This document shows, in pieces, positions 12,284-24,779 of a stretch of DNA of 64,000 nt. Made by a program: the position numbers and the translations under genes. The notes beneath the pieces are model-generated. The model was not told where the DNA came from. It was given only the letters and a program-made list of their open reading frames with translations, and searched no databases. Every line of letters begins with the position of its first letter. The stretch's first letter is position 1. Source of the stretch: Mastigias papua (taxonomy: Eukaryota; Cnidaria; Scyphozoa; Rhizostomeae; Mastigiidae); the NCBI GenBank assembly GCA_964019165.1, contig OZ025271.1, forward strand, positions 12,193,759 through 12,257,758, given 5' to 3'.

Positions 12284-13404
12284 ATAAGCGTGGAAGAATA
12301 ATGCAATATCAAGTGACATTTAAAATACTGAAGATCTTCATTAAGAAGCTTCCACCAATGCACTTTTTCAGCAATCCCATGGGTATAGGAGGTTTTAAGT
12401 TAGAGGGGATGCAAACCGTTAGCCTGAATCAGTAATCTGTAAAACAAATGAGTAGTTTTCCAGCCGTATTGAACAAAATCTATTGAGGGGAAAGGGTATC
12501 ATTTTTTCTTAAAGAAATTTCGAGAATGAAATGGATTGCTGCCCAACTGGGGGGTATAGGTTTCTCACTACCCTCTACTTTTACACCTATGAATCCCAAT
12601 GATGAAAATCTGGCAGAAAAGTTTAGCCTAAGTAGGTTCTTTTATGCAGGAATCTTGAAGTTAAAATTTTAATATAGCAAGCTTTTAAAACCCCTTGTTC
12701 TTATACATGGACTATTGGTTTATACAAAGTGCTGGAATTTCAAACCATAAGCTTGAGCTAGCAACAAAGAGATACTATAGGCTACGAGGAGCTCAAATCA
12801 ATGGGATTGTGTTGCATGCGAGGAAACAGATGGCAAGTACAAAGATTAAACTAAATACAGGAAGTAAGAGGCTGAAAGAGGAATGGAATTTGTTTACAAC
12901 ACATCATCATAGAGCCAAATTAGACTACCATGATGAAACTGCAAAATTTATCTTATAACAGAAGTAGGACAAATTGTGTCAAAATGGATCAATAGGGTGT
13001 TTATTAGTTTAAAAATAAGTACTTTAAAATTGCTTCTGAAAATAGATAAAGTCACATGATGCATTCACAATTTGGCATTCATTTTTTTATCATTATGTTG
13101 ATTTGAGGTTTGTCGTTTGAAATGAAAAGCATGTATAGTTTTGTCAATATTTCATCTATATTCTTTTAGTTAGGTTTGTGTTGCATTTATCAACTAAAGA
13201 AATATCTAATGATAGATAGACGACACACTGAAATTCTGAATTCTATAAATAGTACCTTACGTTCTATACATCTCTCAACTTCTACAAGCGCATTTGATAC
13301 GAATCCTTTATCTAGGCATGACTTTTGACCCTATAAATGTCTTGTCTCACCTTTCGATACAAAACCCTGTTGTAAAGTATTAACTTAATATTGTCTTTTT
13401 TCAG
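12284..13404. other. No supported gene; one open frame at 12695-12958
   Basis: An 87-codon open frame (+, 12695-12958) rich in Lys/Arg/His shows no known motif. The last bases before 13405 form a polypyrimidine tract ending TTTTTTCAG, the acceptor of the exon described next. Confidence 0.3.
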
Positions 13405-16400
13405 AAACGTATCTCCTGTGTCAAATAGAGATGACGTAACACCTGGCTTCACTTCTTTCAGAAAGTACATTTATGGCATCGTTGCAATGGCCACTGATTT
13501 GGCTCATGTGCCAAGACTGTTGCAGATTTCCTTACAGATTATTACAGGTAAGAGATTGGTCATTTTAATGTCGGGGACCGGGGCGGAAAGAATTGAGATG
13601 GGGTATGGAAATATTTATGGTTAGTACGTTGGGTTACTAAACTAAAATTACCATTAATTATTCGGGTGTCAAATTCTTTACCTTCTTAGAAAGATATAAT
13701 AGTAAGGAAAAAACAAATATTTGCGGCAATCTCAAGAACAGCTTTCATAACACTTCAGCGTACACTTCCTGTTGAAACAAGGATTCAATTTTCAGTTGTG
13801 ATTTATGAAATTTCTTCGCTTCAAAAAGCCTTTCCTTTCTGGCTATTGCATGTCTTGCACAGTCATTAGAAAGAGAGTAATATGATAGCAATGGAGAACC
13901 AAAAGTGAATAGGGATGGCGAAGATTATTTGTCACTCAGTGATGATCATAATGGTTCTCCAAAGGGCTATATAAGTGAAGATGACTTGGACCCTGATTTA
14001 GATGAAGTGCTAGCTAGAATATGTGATGATGATTGTGATAATGATGAAAATTGTAAAATGGAAAACTTATTCATCAGAACAAGCTGTGGCAGAACTGCAG
14101 GAACCTGGTATATCTCTTCTTTGTTTTTTCTACTTCAATGCTGTTACTCTGTTTTTTCTATTTCAATGTTCATTATATAAGAATTCATCTAAATTTCTCC
14201 TGTTGTCATATGTGGTTTGCCATAACTTGAGGTCATCAAAACTGTAAATTTTTGTGATTTAAACTGTCAATTTGTTTCAGTTGTACCCTCTATACCAATC
14301 AAAATGTAGGTGACAGTTCACAATTTCATGTGAGGTTGTGAGGTATAAAATACAGCTGGTATCTTGTCACCCATAAAGGTCTCTATGGGTTATGAGATGT
14401 TATATAGATATTTTGATGGGGTCTAGAATTTTCACTGGAAATACGAGTAGGGGTATGAATTTTTCTAGGGAAATGTTGATATTCCTTTCGCCCCAGTTCC
14501 TGATATTAATAATGACAAGTCCCTTAACTAATTGTAGGAAATGCGTAATTTGATATCAGTGTTTTTGAGCTGAGTTGTCAAGCCGCAATATCACGTATTG
14601 ACGATAAGCGTGTTATTCAACCTGATAGTAGTCAAAAAATAGCCCATGGTCATTGTAATTTTTTAAATCAGCCGGCATAAGTTGAAGATTGAATTGGTAC
14701 CATCTATAAAGATCTTCAGCATAACTTTTACGCAGATAAAACTGCTCTATCATTGTCATTTTAATCAGTTCATCAAGTCTATCGCCCTTGTGTTTCAATT
14801 CTTTCTACTTCTTGAGAATGAACCTTGTGCTATTTCATCATTAAAATGTTTAGTAACATGCGTTTTACCAAGTGTCACTCTTTATCTGCAAAATCGTCTT
14901 CATCCCAATCTGCTATACTTCAATTCACTGCAATATCCTTTGTTAAATTTTAAATCTTACCTATTCTATCTTTATGGCCTACTCATAATTTGCATTCAAG
15001 TGGTACTTTTGCACGAGTAACCTAAAAACTACTACTGCTGGTTTCATATGATGTTAACGAGAATTTAGCTCGGATGATTTTAAAACTGGCCATACTTACA
15101 AGTCGATATTGAACATCCTACTCATCTTCGTGAATCTTTTGATAAGTATCGATAGGAGCCACTGATATTAAAAATTGATAACATTTCAAAAGTAATAACA
15201 ACCTTATATAACACAAGTACTTACGTAGGATGTGGTGGGAATCTAAGATTATTGAATCAAAAGAGCATAAAGAATACAACCATTTGATCAGAGAACATGG
15301 ATGACGAAAATCATATCCTAACACTGAAAGGAGCCAATGTTGCTCCAGGTCACTAAAAGAACAGTAAAAGCCTTAAAGCAGAATTATCGTCTAATCTCCT
15401 ACCTTCCAATTCTGAGCAAAGTAGTGGAAAAACTGATATTCAAGTCTTCATATGAACAGTGGCGTAGCCAGCCGTAATTGGTTGGTCGTGCTATCAGCGA
15501 TATATACAGGCATGGGCAGGCCAGCCACTCATCTGGGCGTGGTTTTTGCATATGAAGCTTTTTTGGGTCATGCCCCTACACTAAACTATGCAAATAAAGG
15601 GTGAGAAAAAGTGGCATAGCTAAAAAAGAAAAAGAATTCTCCTCAAATTCAGACAACATACAAAATTTATGAAGGAGACTACTGAAAGGATATGCTCCCT
15701 AGTGTCCCCTGTGGCATAATTTCTGCATACAGACTTGCTGCAATGAACAATACAGACATGCCACTTAGTGATTCCAGATCATGGGTTTAGGAGGCTATAG
15801 ATACAGTGGGCTAATTTTTATACTTAAACATATGACAAAATGCATCCACTTAATACACTTCTCTTACAGATTACATAAGTGTAGCAAATGAACAACATAA
15901 AAACTTCCACTCTTTCAACAATTTCTTAATCATTGAAGCAACTGACTTAAAACCATTTACTTTTCAAACTTCACTTGCTGCCTAAGGCACATTACAGCTG
16001 TCCACTACCACATAACTGTGATTGAGGCAAGCTGTAAAATATTAAAATATGGGTTCATTCTTTGCTCAAGTTTTCCATTATCTGTCATCTAGAAGGAAAT
16101 CATCTAGCACTGAGGCAATTAATCAGTAGCAGGCAGAAAGGGAAACTGCAGATCTTCGTGCAGTTGCTACTCTCTTCTAAATAACAACTGGACAAAGAGC
16201 AAAATATATATATATCTGCAAGTGCCACTTGCAGCTGACCAAATCCTTCTCTGAAGCAATGTATTTGAACATAAGAAGGGCTCTGGCAACTCCAACAGCT
16301 TTCTATGAATGGCAGGTGTCCTTGAGATGGCATGGGTCTAGTCCTTTTCACTTTCAGTATTTCTTGAATTGATAGGTAGGAGCCAATCTGGATTGCATAT

Positions 16401-19400
16401 CACATTGCTGTGTTACTCATCACTCTTCACATCTTAACTCAGGCATACCCTAGAAGAAATATGACGAAGTTGGATGCAATATCTATTTTTGATATCCAAT
16501 AAAAAACTAGTAACTTAGCTCTACTTGGCTATATGATGGGAATTCATCTCTTATTAGGAATGGCCTTTTCCAGCTTTGCCAATGATAAGTTCTTTGTGGA
16601 GAAAGTTAAATATTCTTGGTTGCTTAGCAAAATTTTATAAATATCTTTATGTACTGAAACACTGCAAAAAGAGCCTAAGAGTTCTTGGAACATTTTACTC
16701 CTCAACAAATATCTGAGTTCAAGCAAGAAAGGGTCCTTTGAACAGAGGCACTTGGTGCAACCATGGCATAATCAAACACCCAGGGCAAGAAAAAAACAAG
16801 ACCAACAAAGCTCCTACCTTCACTGCACTTTAGCCATTCTTCTCTATCGTACCAGTAATCTGATAATACTCTGTCTTTAATTCTCATTACCAACTTCGGC
16901 CTAGGCCAGTCTTCTTAGAAACTTACCATCTTCTCAGTTAAATGTGTTGAAAACAACGGTTTGACTACTGGACAAGAGACGATGTCTTCCAAATTTGCAA
17001 TTCTCTGATCAATTGCTGGCAGGGTTCCATAATTAATCGACGAATTAAGCATCTTTATCCTGAATCACGATACCCTTGAATGCAGTCGTGCTATTGCCAA
17101 AGAGCACGACCAAAGGTTTCAACTAGTTACAAATTGCAACACATAAGCCAATCAAAACCCGCTACGGCTACTAATGTACTGCACATATTATAAGGGCCAA
17201 AATAACTAGGTCGTGCTCTGAATTTTCAGCACGACCAACTACAGAGTGTCCAGTGATATAGACGGTGAAATGTAGTACTGAAGTAGTGTCAACATGATGG
17301 CTGTTTGTTTGGAAACCCTCTGTTTGGTCGTGCTCTAAATTTAGAGCACGACTAGATACAGGGATATGAGAGATATTTTCTCCAACGTTCCTTTGTTCTC
17401 TCGGTTATGAGCACGACCAGAGACAGGGATACAAGAGATGCTATCTCTCAAGTAACGTCTTTTCAGAAAGCTGGTTTTACAGATTATTATTAAAATGAAA
17501 CTCGAAATTATTTTGCATACAGCGTTTAGTCGTGCTCAGCACGACCAGCACGACCGCTGGCTACGCCTCTGCATATGAACTGCGAAATGCTTTTCATGAA
17601 ATGCTAAGAACCAGTCAATCTGGCATTCGTATTGGAGATTCCAAAATCAATCAGATGACTTCAATTGTTCACTCTATTTTTGCTGTATTCGATTGTAACC
17701 CATTGTTGGATGTAAGATCTATATATTTAGATATTTCAAAAGCATTTTATATAGTGTGGCATGATGGACTAATCTATAAACTACGGCAAAATGGCGTATC
17801 TGGGGAGCTTTTGTCACAAATCCAAAGCTTTTAGGCAGATCGTATACAACGTACAGTATTATATGACAAAACATCTCAATGGGTCACAACCTCTGCAGGA
17901 GTTACCCAGGGTCCTATTTTAGGTCCTCTCTTTTTCCTTGTTTATATAAACGATTTGACAACAGATCTCAAATGCAATGTTAAATTGTTTGCTGACGACA
18001 CGTCACTTTTTTCAGTTGCTCATAACCCAAATACGCTGGGCATATGATCGGAGAATGTCTTTTAATCCTGGCCCACCCAAACCATGCAGTGGAAGTATTA
18101 TTTTCTAAAAAAGGATCCCTATTGACCACCTACCTATTCTCTTGAATGATATACCCGTTAAAGAATTTGATAGACATAACCACTTAGGTATCGTAATTGA
18201 TAGTCGATTGAAGTCTTCCAGTCATATCCAATCTGTGATAAACAAAGCGAGACGTGGAATTGGCTTGGTTAGGTTTTTTTCCAACTACTTATTAAGGCAC
18301 ACCGTAAACGAACTTAATAAACTCTATGTACGTCTGTACGTCCACATCTTGACTATGGTGACGTCATTTACCATATCGCACAGAAAGTGAATGATTGTAC
18401 CCATGGGGTCACGCTACAGAGCCTGATGGAGCGACTCGAATCAGTTCAGTGTTTTTGATGGCTTAGCAATAACCGGGGGCGTGGAAAGGAACTTCAAGGA
18501 GCAAACTTTACGAGGAGCCTGGTGGGGAATCTTTGAATGATAGAAGATGAAGCAGATGACTAGTTCTCATATTTAAGTTCATCAACAAACTGAAACATGA
18601 GTACTCAAGATTTCCAATCCCATCAAGTGGGTATTAGAATCATACTCTTAGAAATCAAGCTGTCATTGGACGAATGAATGCTAGAACTGAGCATTTCAAG
18701 CCAAGTTTCTTCCTAAATTATTTAATAGAATGGAACGATCTCCCCCCTGCGATTTGAGAATCACCTACAGTAGCCTTATTCAAAAGTAAACTCTTCTCTC
18801 TCATTCGGCCACCCCAGAAACATACCTATGGAATTTATGATCCTAAAGGTCTTTTCATTCTCACCCAGGTAAGAGTAGGCATCAGTAAACTAAAGTCACA
18901 TAAATTTAATCACAACGTTCGTGACACAGTTGACCCAATGTGTCTAATAAACTACGGAATTGAGGACATTGAGCACTTCTTGCTGCAGTGTCATGCCTAT
19001 AGTGAACAAAGACGTGATCTCCTTGGTGCGATTATCGTATTACGTCAATTTAATAACATCTCAGATTTACCAAATCAAGCTCTTGTGCAAACCACGTTGT
19101 ACGGTGATGAAATATTTACATATAACCAGAATCGACAAATCAAAGAAGCAACATTTCGGCTCATTCGTATGTCAGAGCGTTTCTCATAGGACCATAAATG
19201 TTAAATTATCTATCTCATACCTCACCCTATCACTTTATTAGTTGCAAATGTTATTATTCCTCTATGTATTGTTCATGTATCTATTTTGCCTAGGATTATA
19301 CCAAAATATACTGTATTCCTTTTGATTCGTCCTAGATCTTCTATCTTCTAAGATTTTTTCAATATTACTTTTAAGCTACTCCTCTCTAATGAGAGGCTAC

Positions 19401-22400
19401 TAGGATTTTGGTGTAGTCCTTGGCATTTGTATTATCTGTATTATCTGTATTACAGTACTTTTTGCTAAGTGACCATTGGGCAGTTATGCCTATCATACTC
19501 CTAATGGCATCGTATTTTTGTTTGTAAAAGTTTGTTATTGTATTTTGTATTGCTTACTGGCGTAAACAGATAATACCCTAAAATGGAAATTTAAGAAAAG
19601 CTGTTGCAAATGAAATTTCTGGGAAAGGTTTCTTTAAGCTAGTGAACGAAAGTGTAGGTTTAAAATATTGGAAAATATTTGGAATAAATTTTATACCGGC
19701 TTAGTAACATCATATGACTAAGTGATTAAGTGTGTGATTATGGCCGGAGTTGGGACAGAAAAGAAAGCATTATATTCCCTCCAAACTTCTGCACCATCTT
19801 TTGCTTAAGTCGAATTATCTTTACCTCACCAAAGGAAAGAAGACCACGAGATTGAATGATACAGCAGTAAATATTCTTTATTGAAGGAGAACTGCCCTTG
19901 GTGATTTTTATACAGATATGCTTTTATTTGTTAAATTTAACCAAGGTCCCCGTCATTCAGGCGAGCCAGTAAGTTTGCAATAGGGCACGCTGTCTTCTCC
20001 ATCCTTGCTTTCATATCTTCAATCTCATTTACACTCAGCTGGTGAATTGTCTCTTAGCGATGCACCTTTGCTGTATATTTGGCATTCATGAAATAAGGTT
20101 TAGAAGGCTAAAAGTTCATGTTTTTAGTATTTTGATTTTTCTGATTTTGATTTTGATTTTGATTTTAAGTATTTGTACGATTGTGTAATATGTTGTCAAG
20201 ATTCAACCTCAAACTCGGGACTAGCTCATTGTATGGAGTTTGTAAACCATGCTACCCTACCACAATTTTCAAGAAAACACATTATGACTCTAAGCACAAA
20301 AAACAGGAAGTTAAGCAATCGCAGCATATTGTTCAATCTCGAAATTAAATTCAATCCGAGTTTTGAAAAAGACATCAAGACAGACATTTCCACATGACTT
20401 GAATTTACATTTAATTGCCAAATAAGGTAACTAATGACAATGATCCATTATGCTCCTCCCTAACATAATGTTTGATAAAGTAAATAAGATTCTGTGAGTA
20501 TGTAGTGCTCTGTGATTTCATAGAAGACCACACTGCGGGGGACTAAATCATCATGTATCAATTTTAAGAAAGAGACGCATTTTGTGAGTAATTCAGGTAT
20601 TTTTTATCTCGAAATAGAAGAGGATGAAGTCGAGATATACACAAATCTTTGTACAGTATGCACATACATCACAATGAACTTAGAATTGGTTTGACATTTT
20701 CATGAAATAGGTTAAGTATAAGGTATCCACGTTGGAGAAATGTACCGTAAATTTTCAATGAATTTTAGAATGAAGTTTAGTAGAAATTGTAAGTCTCTCT
20801 TCATATCTATTTTCGAGCAAAATTGGTGAAATAACTATACATGTTGATAACACTGATGTGGCTTATGTTTGCCTTTCAGGAATGTCAGACGCTGTTGTAA
20901 GTGGAATGTTTCAGTTTTTTTAAAAAGCCTTAAAGTTTCTGCAAGCATCATACATAAGTGGTACACCAATCGAAGGACTTGCAACTCGGATATATTTGCA
21001 GTAATTGCCTTTATGCCTTAACTAAAATTGTATGATTTAGCGAGTTCCTCTAACTAGAATTGTCTGTTCACTGACAATCTGCCTAGCATTCAACAGCTAT
21101 TTGGACATTTTGAAGAGCAGTCTGATATAGCAATAACCATAACATAATAGCACATATGTAAAATACATAACTGCTCTGCGTTCTGTTTTACTTCATTGCT
21201 TGCAGTTACAGCGACACATGTAAGCAGCTGTATGTATTTAAAAACTGCATTCATAGATCAGTTAACCATTATACGTGCAACCAGATACAGTCTATATTTA
21301 AGAATCCTAATTGCTTCAGTTTTCATTTACAAGAAATGATATTTAAATCAAAGTGATATCTTTGTATATAGAAAACTTAGTCACTATTATGCTGTCCGAT
21401 CATAATCACTGGACACAGCTAATTATCAATGGTCCGTAGCAATATTCATTCTTGTAATCTATTGAAATGTCTTTATGGAAGTAAAAGCTCCTTTGTTACA
21501 CTCCAGTGGATGTTTAACCAATTCAATCATTTAGGAATCTATATGAACTCTATCAATGAACTCTATCATTTGATCCATGATAACCTTGCGAATTCATTTC
21601 ATTGACTTTCTCTTCTTCAATCTCAAAGCAGTAACATTATGAAAATGGATAAATTATACCTACGCTGTGGCTCGTAGTAGAGAGACAAACCTAACCAGTT
21701 TACATTAAGGGATTTGAAAATCCAAAAGAAAACAGGCTTTAGTTATGGATCTAGGCCACAATGCTTTCAAGTTTGACTTGTATCAATTGAATAGGGATCG
21801 CGGTACACAAAGTTATTTTTTAGTCCACTACCAACAAACCAACCACTATAAAGGCGATTTGAGTTATGATGGTTTTAGGCTATAAATTATGCGAATGGAT
21901 GAAGTATATATACGATGCATCATCTGACAAAGAGAAAATTGGCCATTTGACTGTACAGGATTTCGAAATGCAAAACAGAATAGCTGTTGGTTATGGCTTT
22001 GGGTGTAATTGTCATCAAAATCGAGTTCGTTGCGTCAATTGAACAGGGAACGCAACAAACAAAACTGTAAAATGTTAGTTCAATAACACAAGACACCAAC
22101 CATTATAAGAGCAAATTGATTTTTTGGGCTCTATTCTCTCTGGAAATTATCATAAAGAAGCAAATTGAATTTCAAGGGCGTAGCATTGGTAAAAATCTTC
22201 TGCTACGTGCGATCGAATATAAACGTGTGTATGTATATGGAATAATACACCCCTTGAGGAAGGCCCAGGAATGAAGAAAAACAACAGAAAACAGCTGATT
22301 TTACAAGACACACCTGTAATCCTTTAAAGATAGAAATGGTTGCTAAAAGGTTTTACATAAAGGCTGTTCAAAATCTGTGCTCTGTCTGTGTGTGCAAATG

Positions 22401-23260
22401 ACATCACATCTTCATTGCATGAAACATCTCCTGAAATGCGAGAAAACTAATGTAGTAACACACATGGCCTAAGAACGACATGCTACCGGCAAAACAGATT
22501 TTCAACAGAAATAAAACTGAACATGGGAAAACCGACAAAGAGAACTGGATAGAAACTCGTGAATTGCAATAAAACAGGCGGGAAATATGAACAAACGTTA
22601 ACAAAATGGAATTTTTAAATTCATGCAATACTTGAAAGTAAACTTTAAGCACTTTTACTTGAATAAAATGTAGAAATCATCTCAAAATATTCGCAATAGA
22701 TAAGTACACGCAGTTCCTTCTAGTCGCAAACAATAGACCCAGAGGTCAATGCGAGTAAGGGTATAAATACCTTTGCATGCATCAGTTTCGACCTTTGCAT
22801 CTTGGGCATCGGTCATGCAAGCACTCCATGTTAATGCTCTGTGAGATCAAGTTAATCGAAGGCAAGTATTAATGTAGTACCTTCCAATTACAATTCGTTT
22901 ATTCATTACTATAGTTAATTGTAGCTTTAATTCTGTAAAAGGACTTAATTGTGCACTGTCTGTGAATTCAGCAACAGCTTTGCTTTCAATTTCATGCACG
23001 AGGGGTAGCCATGCCATGACGGCAAACTCAACTTTTAACTCAAATACCGTTTGGAAATTTTCATAAAAATAATTTTGACCTATTAAACTGCACAATTGCT
23101 AAATGAAACTTTTGAAATTCGATGTGATACTTACAGTATTCCTGCATTTCAGGTCAGATCCCCAACTTTCAAGCATGCACGGGCAGACGTAGAACTTGGT
23201 AATGCAAAGATGAAACATGCCAATGCTGACGCAGCGGAATTATGCCTACAGACGACATAA
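13405..23260 (+). CDS. Candidate 3' end of a spliced gene of unknown function (3 exons)
   Basis: Three exon candidates fit in phase. Exon 13405-13547 (143 nt, acceptor TTTTTTCAG, donor GTAAGA) enters with one base completing a codon and leaves one base over. Exon 20880-20896 (17 nt, acceptor TTTGCCTTTCAG, donor GTAAGT) restores phase 0. Terminal exon 23153-23260 (acceptor CTGCATTTCAG) is phase 0 and ends in TAA. The joined product runs [15 protein letters not shown].., [20 protein letters not shown].., then ITGMSDAV across the tiny exon, then [16 protein letters not shown].. with an Ala/Asn-rich end. I do not recognise the family. The first intron would be 7.3 kb and contains a fold-back element and a LINE split by a hAT element; the second is 2.3 kb. 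Upstream exons were not found. Exons this short can match by chance, so this is a hypothesis. Confidence 0.4.
13556..14519. mobile_element. Possible ~964-bp fold-back DNA element
   Basis: The sequence at 13556-13600 (TTGGTCATTTTAATGTCGGG, then GACCGGGGCGGAAAG) resembles the reverse complement of 14478-14519 (TTGTCATTATTAATATCAGG, then AACTGGGGCGAAAGG), roughly three quarters identical. Between the arms, 13905-14110 encodes a very acidic peptide ([20 protein letters not shown] within it). The left arm begins only a few bases after the donor of the exon at 13405-13547. No target duplication was found, so the identity is tentative. Confidence 0.35.
15335..19189 (+). mobile_element. CR1/Jockey-type LINE reverse transcriptase pseudogene, split by a hAT element
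   Basis: Truncated non-LTR retrotransposon. Before the hAT insertion, 15378-15456 reads [20 protein letters not shown], the conserved NYRPISLLP block of LINE RTs. After it (17572 on) come [20 protein letters not shown], then [15 protein letters not shown] (motif A, DxSKAFD normally), [19 protein letters not shown] and [12 protein letters not shown] near 17981-18017 (FADD catalytic motif). Then follow [38 protein letters not shown], and a C-terminal block with [44 protein letters not shown] and YGDEIFTY to a stop at 19187-19189. Several frameshifts, stops and a deletion after FADD make it dead. The 3' untranslated part may extend to about 19570. Confidence 0.9.
15457..17571. mobile_element. 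2.1-kb hAT DNA transposon nested inside the LINE
   Basis: Starts CAGTGGCGTAGCCAGCCG and ends with the inverse of CAGAGGCGTAGCCAGCGG (16 of 18 match). It is flanked on both sides by CATATGAA (15449-15456 and 17572-17579), an 8-bp target duplication diagnostic of hAT. Removing it and one CATATGAA rejoins the LINE frame (SSYE then LRNAF). The right subterminal zone (17090-17550) is studded with AGCACGACC / GGTCGTGCT words, several forming palindromes. No intact transposase is visible; a minus-strand stretch near 16890-16800 reading [15 protein letters not shown] faintly recalls the TTF zinc finger of hAT proteins but is too short to claim. Confidence 0.9.
19570..20879. other. Intronic/intergenic DNA, no gene seen
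   Basis: AT-rich sequence after the LINE tail. The only distinctive item is a GATTTT hexanucleotide run at about 20142-20166. The end of the interval is the polypyrimidine tract of the 17-nt exon at 20880. Confidence 0.4.
20142..20166. repeat. (GATTTT)n microsatellite
   Basis: Four tandem GATTTT units preceded by interrupted copies (from about 20131). Confidence 0.85.
20897..23152. other. Proposed intron, no other feature seen
   Basis: AT-rich DNA between the 17-nt exon and the terminal exon of the 13.4-23.3 kb model. Minus-strand open frames at 22404-22652 and 22847-23095 have no recognisable motif. The last bases (TTCCTGCATTTCAG) make a good acceptor. Confidence 0.35.
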
Positions 23261-24779
23261 GAAACACATATAAGTAAACTTCCTATACTTCATTCTTGTA
23301 CCTTGCAAATCTAAGCATTTCATGTCATATCCAGTAGACATATCCGTCTCAGACACAGGAAGCATCGTATAAGCTTCAACAACCACAATCTCCTTTTGAT
23401 GAACGACTAATAATCTGCAATAAGCAGTTGAAAATAATAATAGGCAGTTGAAAATTGGCTAAAATGCAGAAGAAGGCCTTCGCAAATCTCTGGGATAATT
23501 GGAGATGCTTTTCATTCGACCGACCATGCTTTTACAGGAAGAACGACGGGTAATGAAACAATCCTTTGGGAATGCACGAAGCATTAGCTGCAAAAGCATG
23601 TGTATGGCGCAAATTGAATGAACAGAATACAATAGGGTTCGAAACACTGCATATTATAACAGGGTAGAGAGCATTCTTTAAAGTTCTCTACAAGCTTCTA
23701 ATATGAAAATGAAAACAAATTTGAAAAACATGAGATTTATCTCCTTGTTCAGTATGCCATGAATTGTCCTTTGAACTAAATATGCTTGAGAAATGCCTTA
23801 CATTAATAACTGATTTAATAAGGTTCAAATTAGAACTCAACCAAATTGTGAGCACCCATCAATATTTCATACAATTAACACGGGAATTTGGCGATATGAT
23901 GACTCAAATCAGCATTGCCTCCATTGGAATAAAAAACACGCTCTTTTACACTTTTGTAGGTTTTGCAAAGGTTGTAGTTTATTGTGGTGTTGCTAGATTC
24001 TGGAAGTTTGGTGGTTCATGATCTTGAGGCTAGAGGTGTGTGAATGGTGGTTAGTGTCAGGAGTTTGGTATCAAGGGCAAATCTAACAAAATTTTAAAAG
24101 AGCGTGTCATCAAAAGGGGGGCATATCAAGAGTTTTAACAAATGTTCAGGTTTATGGTCAAAAAAATAAGAAAACATCAGAAAATTATGAAAAATAACCA
24201 AAGCAAAACTACGGAAATCAGTCCTTTAAACACAGATATGTACTAACAACGAACTGTACACATCTGCTAACTCGAAATGCAAAGCGTAAAATTAAAAATC
24301 AAATATGAAGAGCACAAATATACTGTAGTTAATTGTTGGGGCAATTTTGGGATACATTGCTCCAACCTGTAATAAACATTCATTATGAGTTAGAATTAAT
24401 TATTGTTATTCTCAATGAATTACTTCATCATCTGCATCAACCCCTCTCCATCCCCTGTCATCCCAAATATACCTTATATGTACCCAAAATTTTTGCATAG
24501 GCTCAAAGCTTGAATCCAAATCCAGAAACCGAACAGGCAAAACAAAAGACTGAATGATAATTATCAAATACATTGGTGAAATGCATCAGCACTCCTTCCC
24601 CCTAAAGCATAGTTTTACATTGATGATGCAAGCTAGAACAATCAATAAGTCAATCACTTTTACCCAAGTATTATATATTCTTTGATCTTTACGTTATTTA
24701 AATATGATTGTTACCATTAAGGTTCTGCATTGGCAAATTACTCACACAACATTGATTACAAACAATCACTTCAGATATG

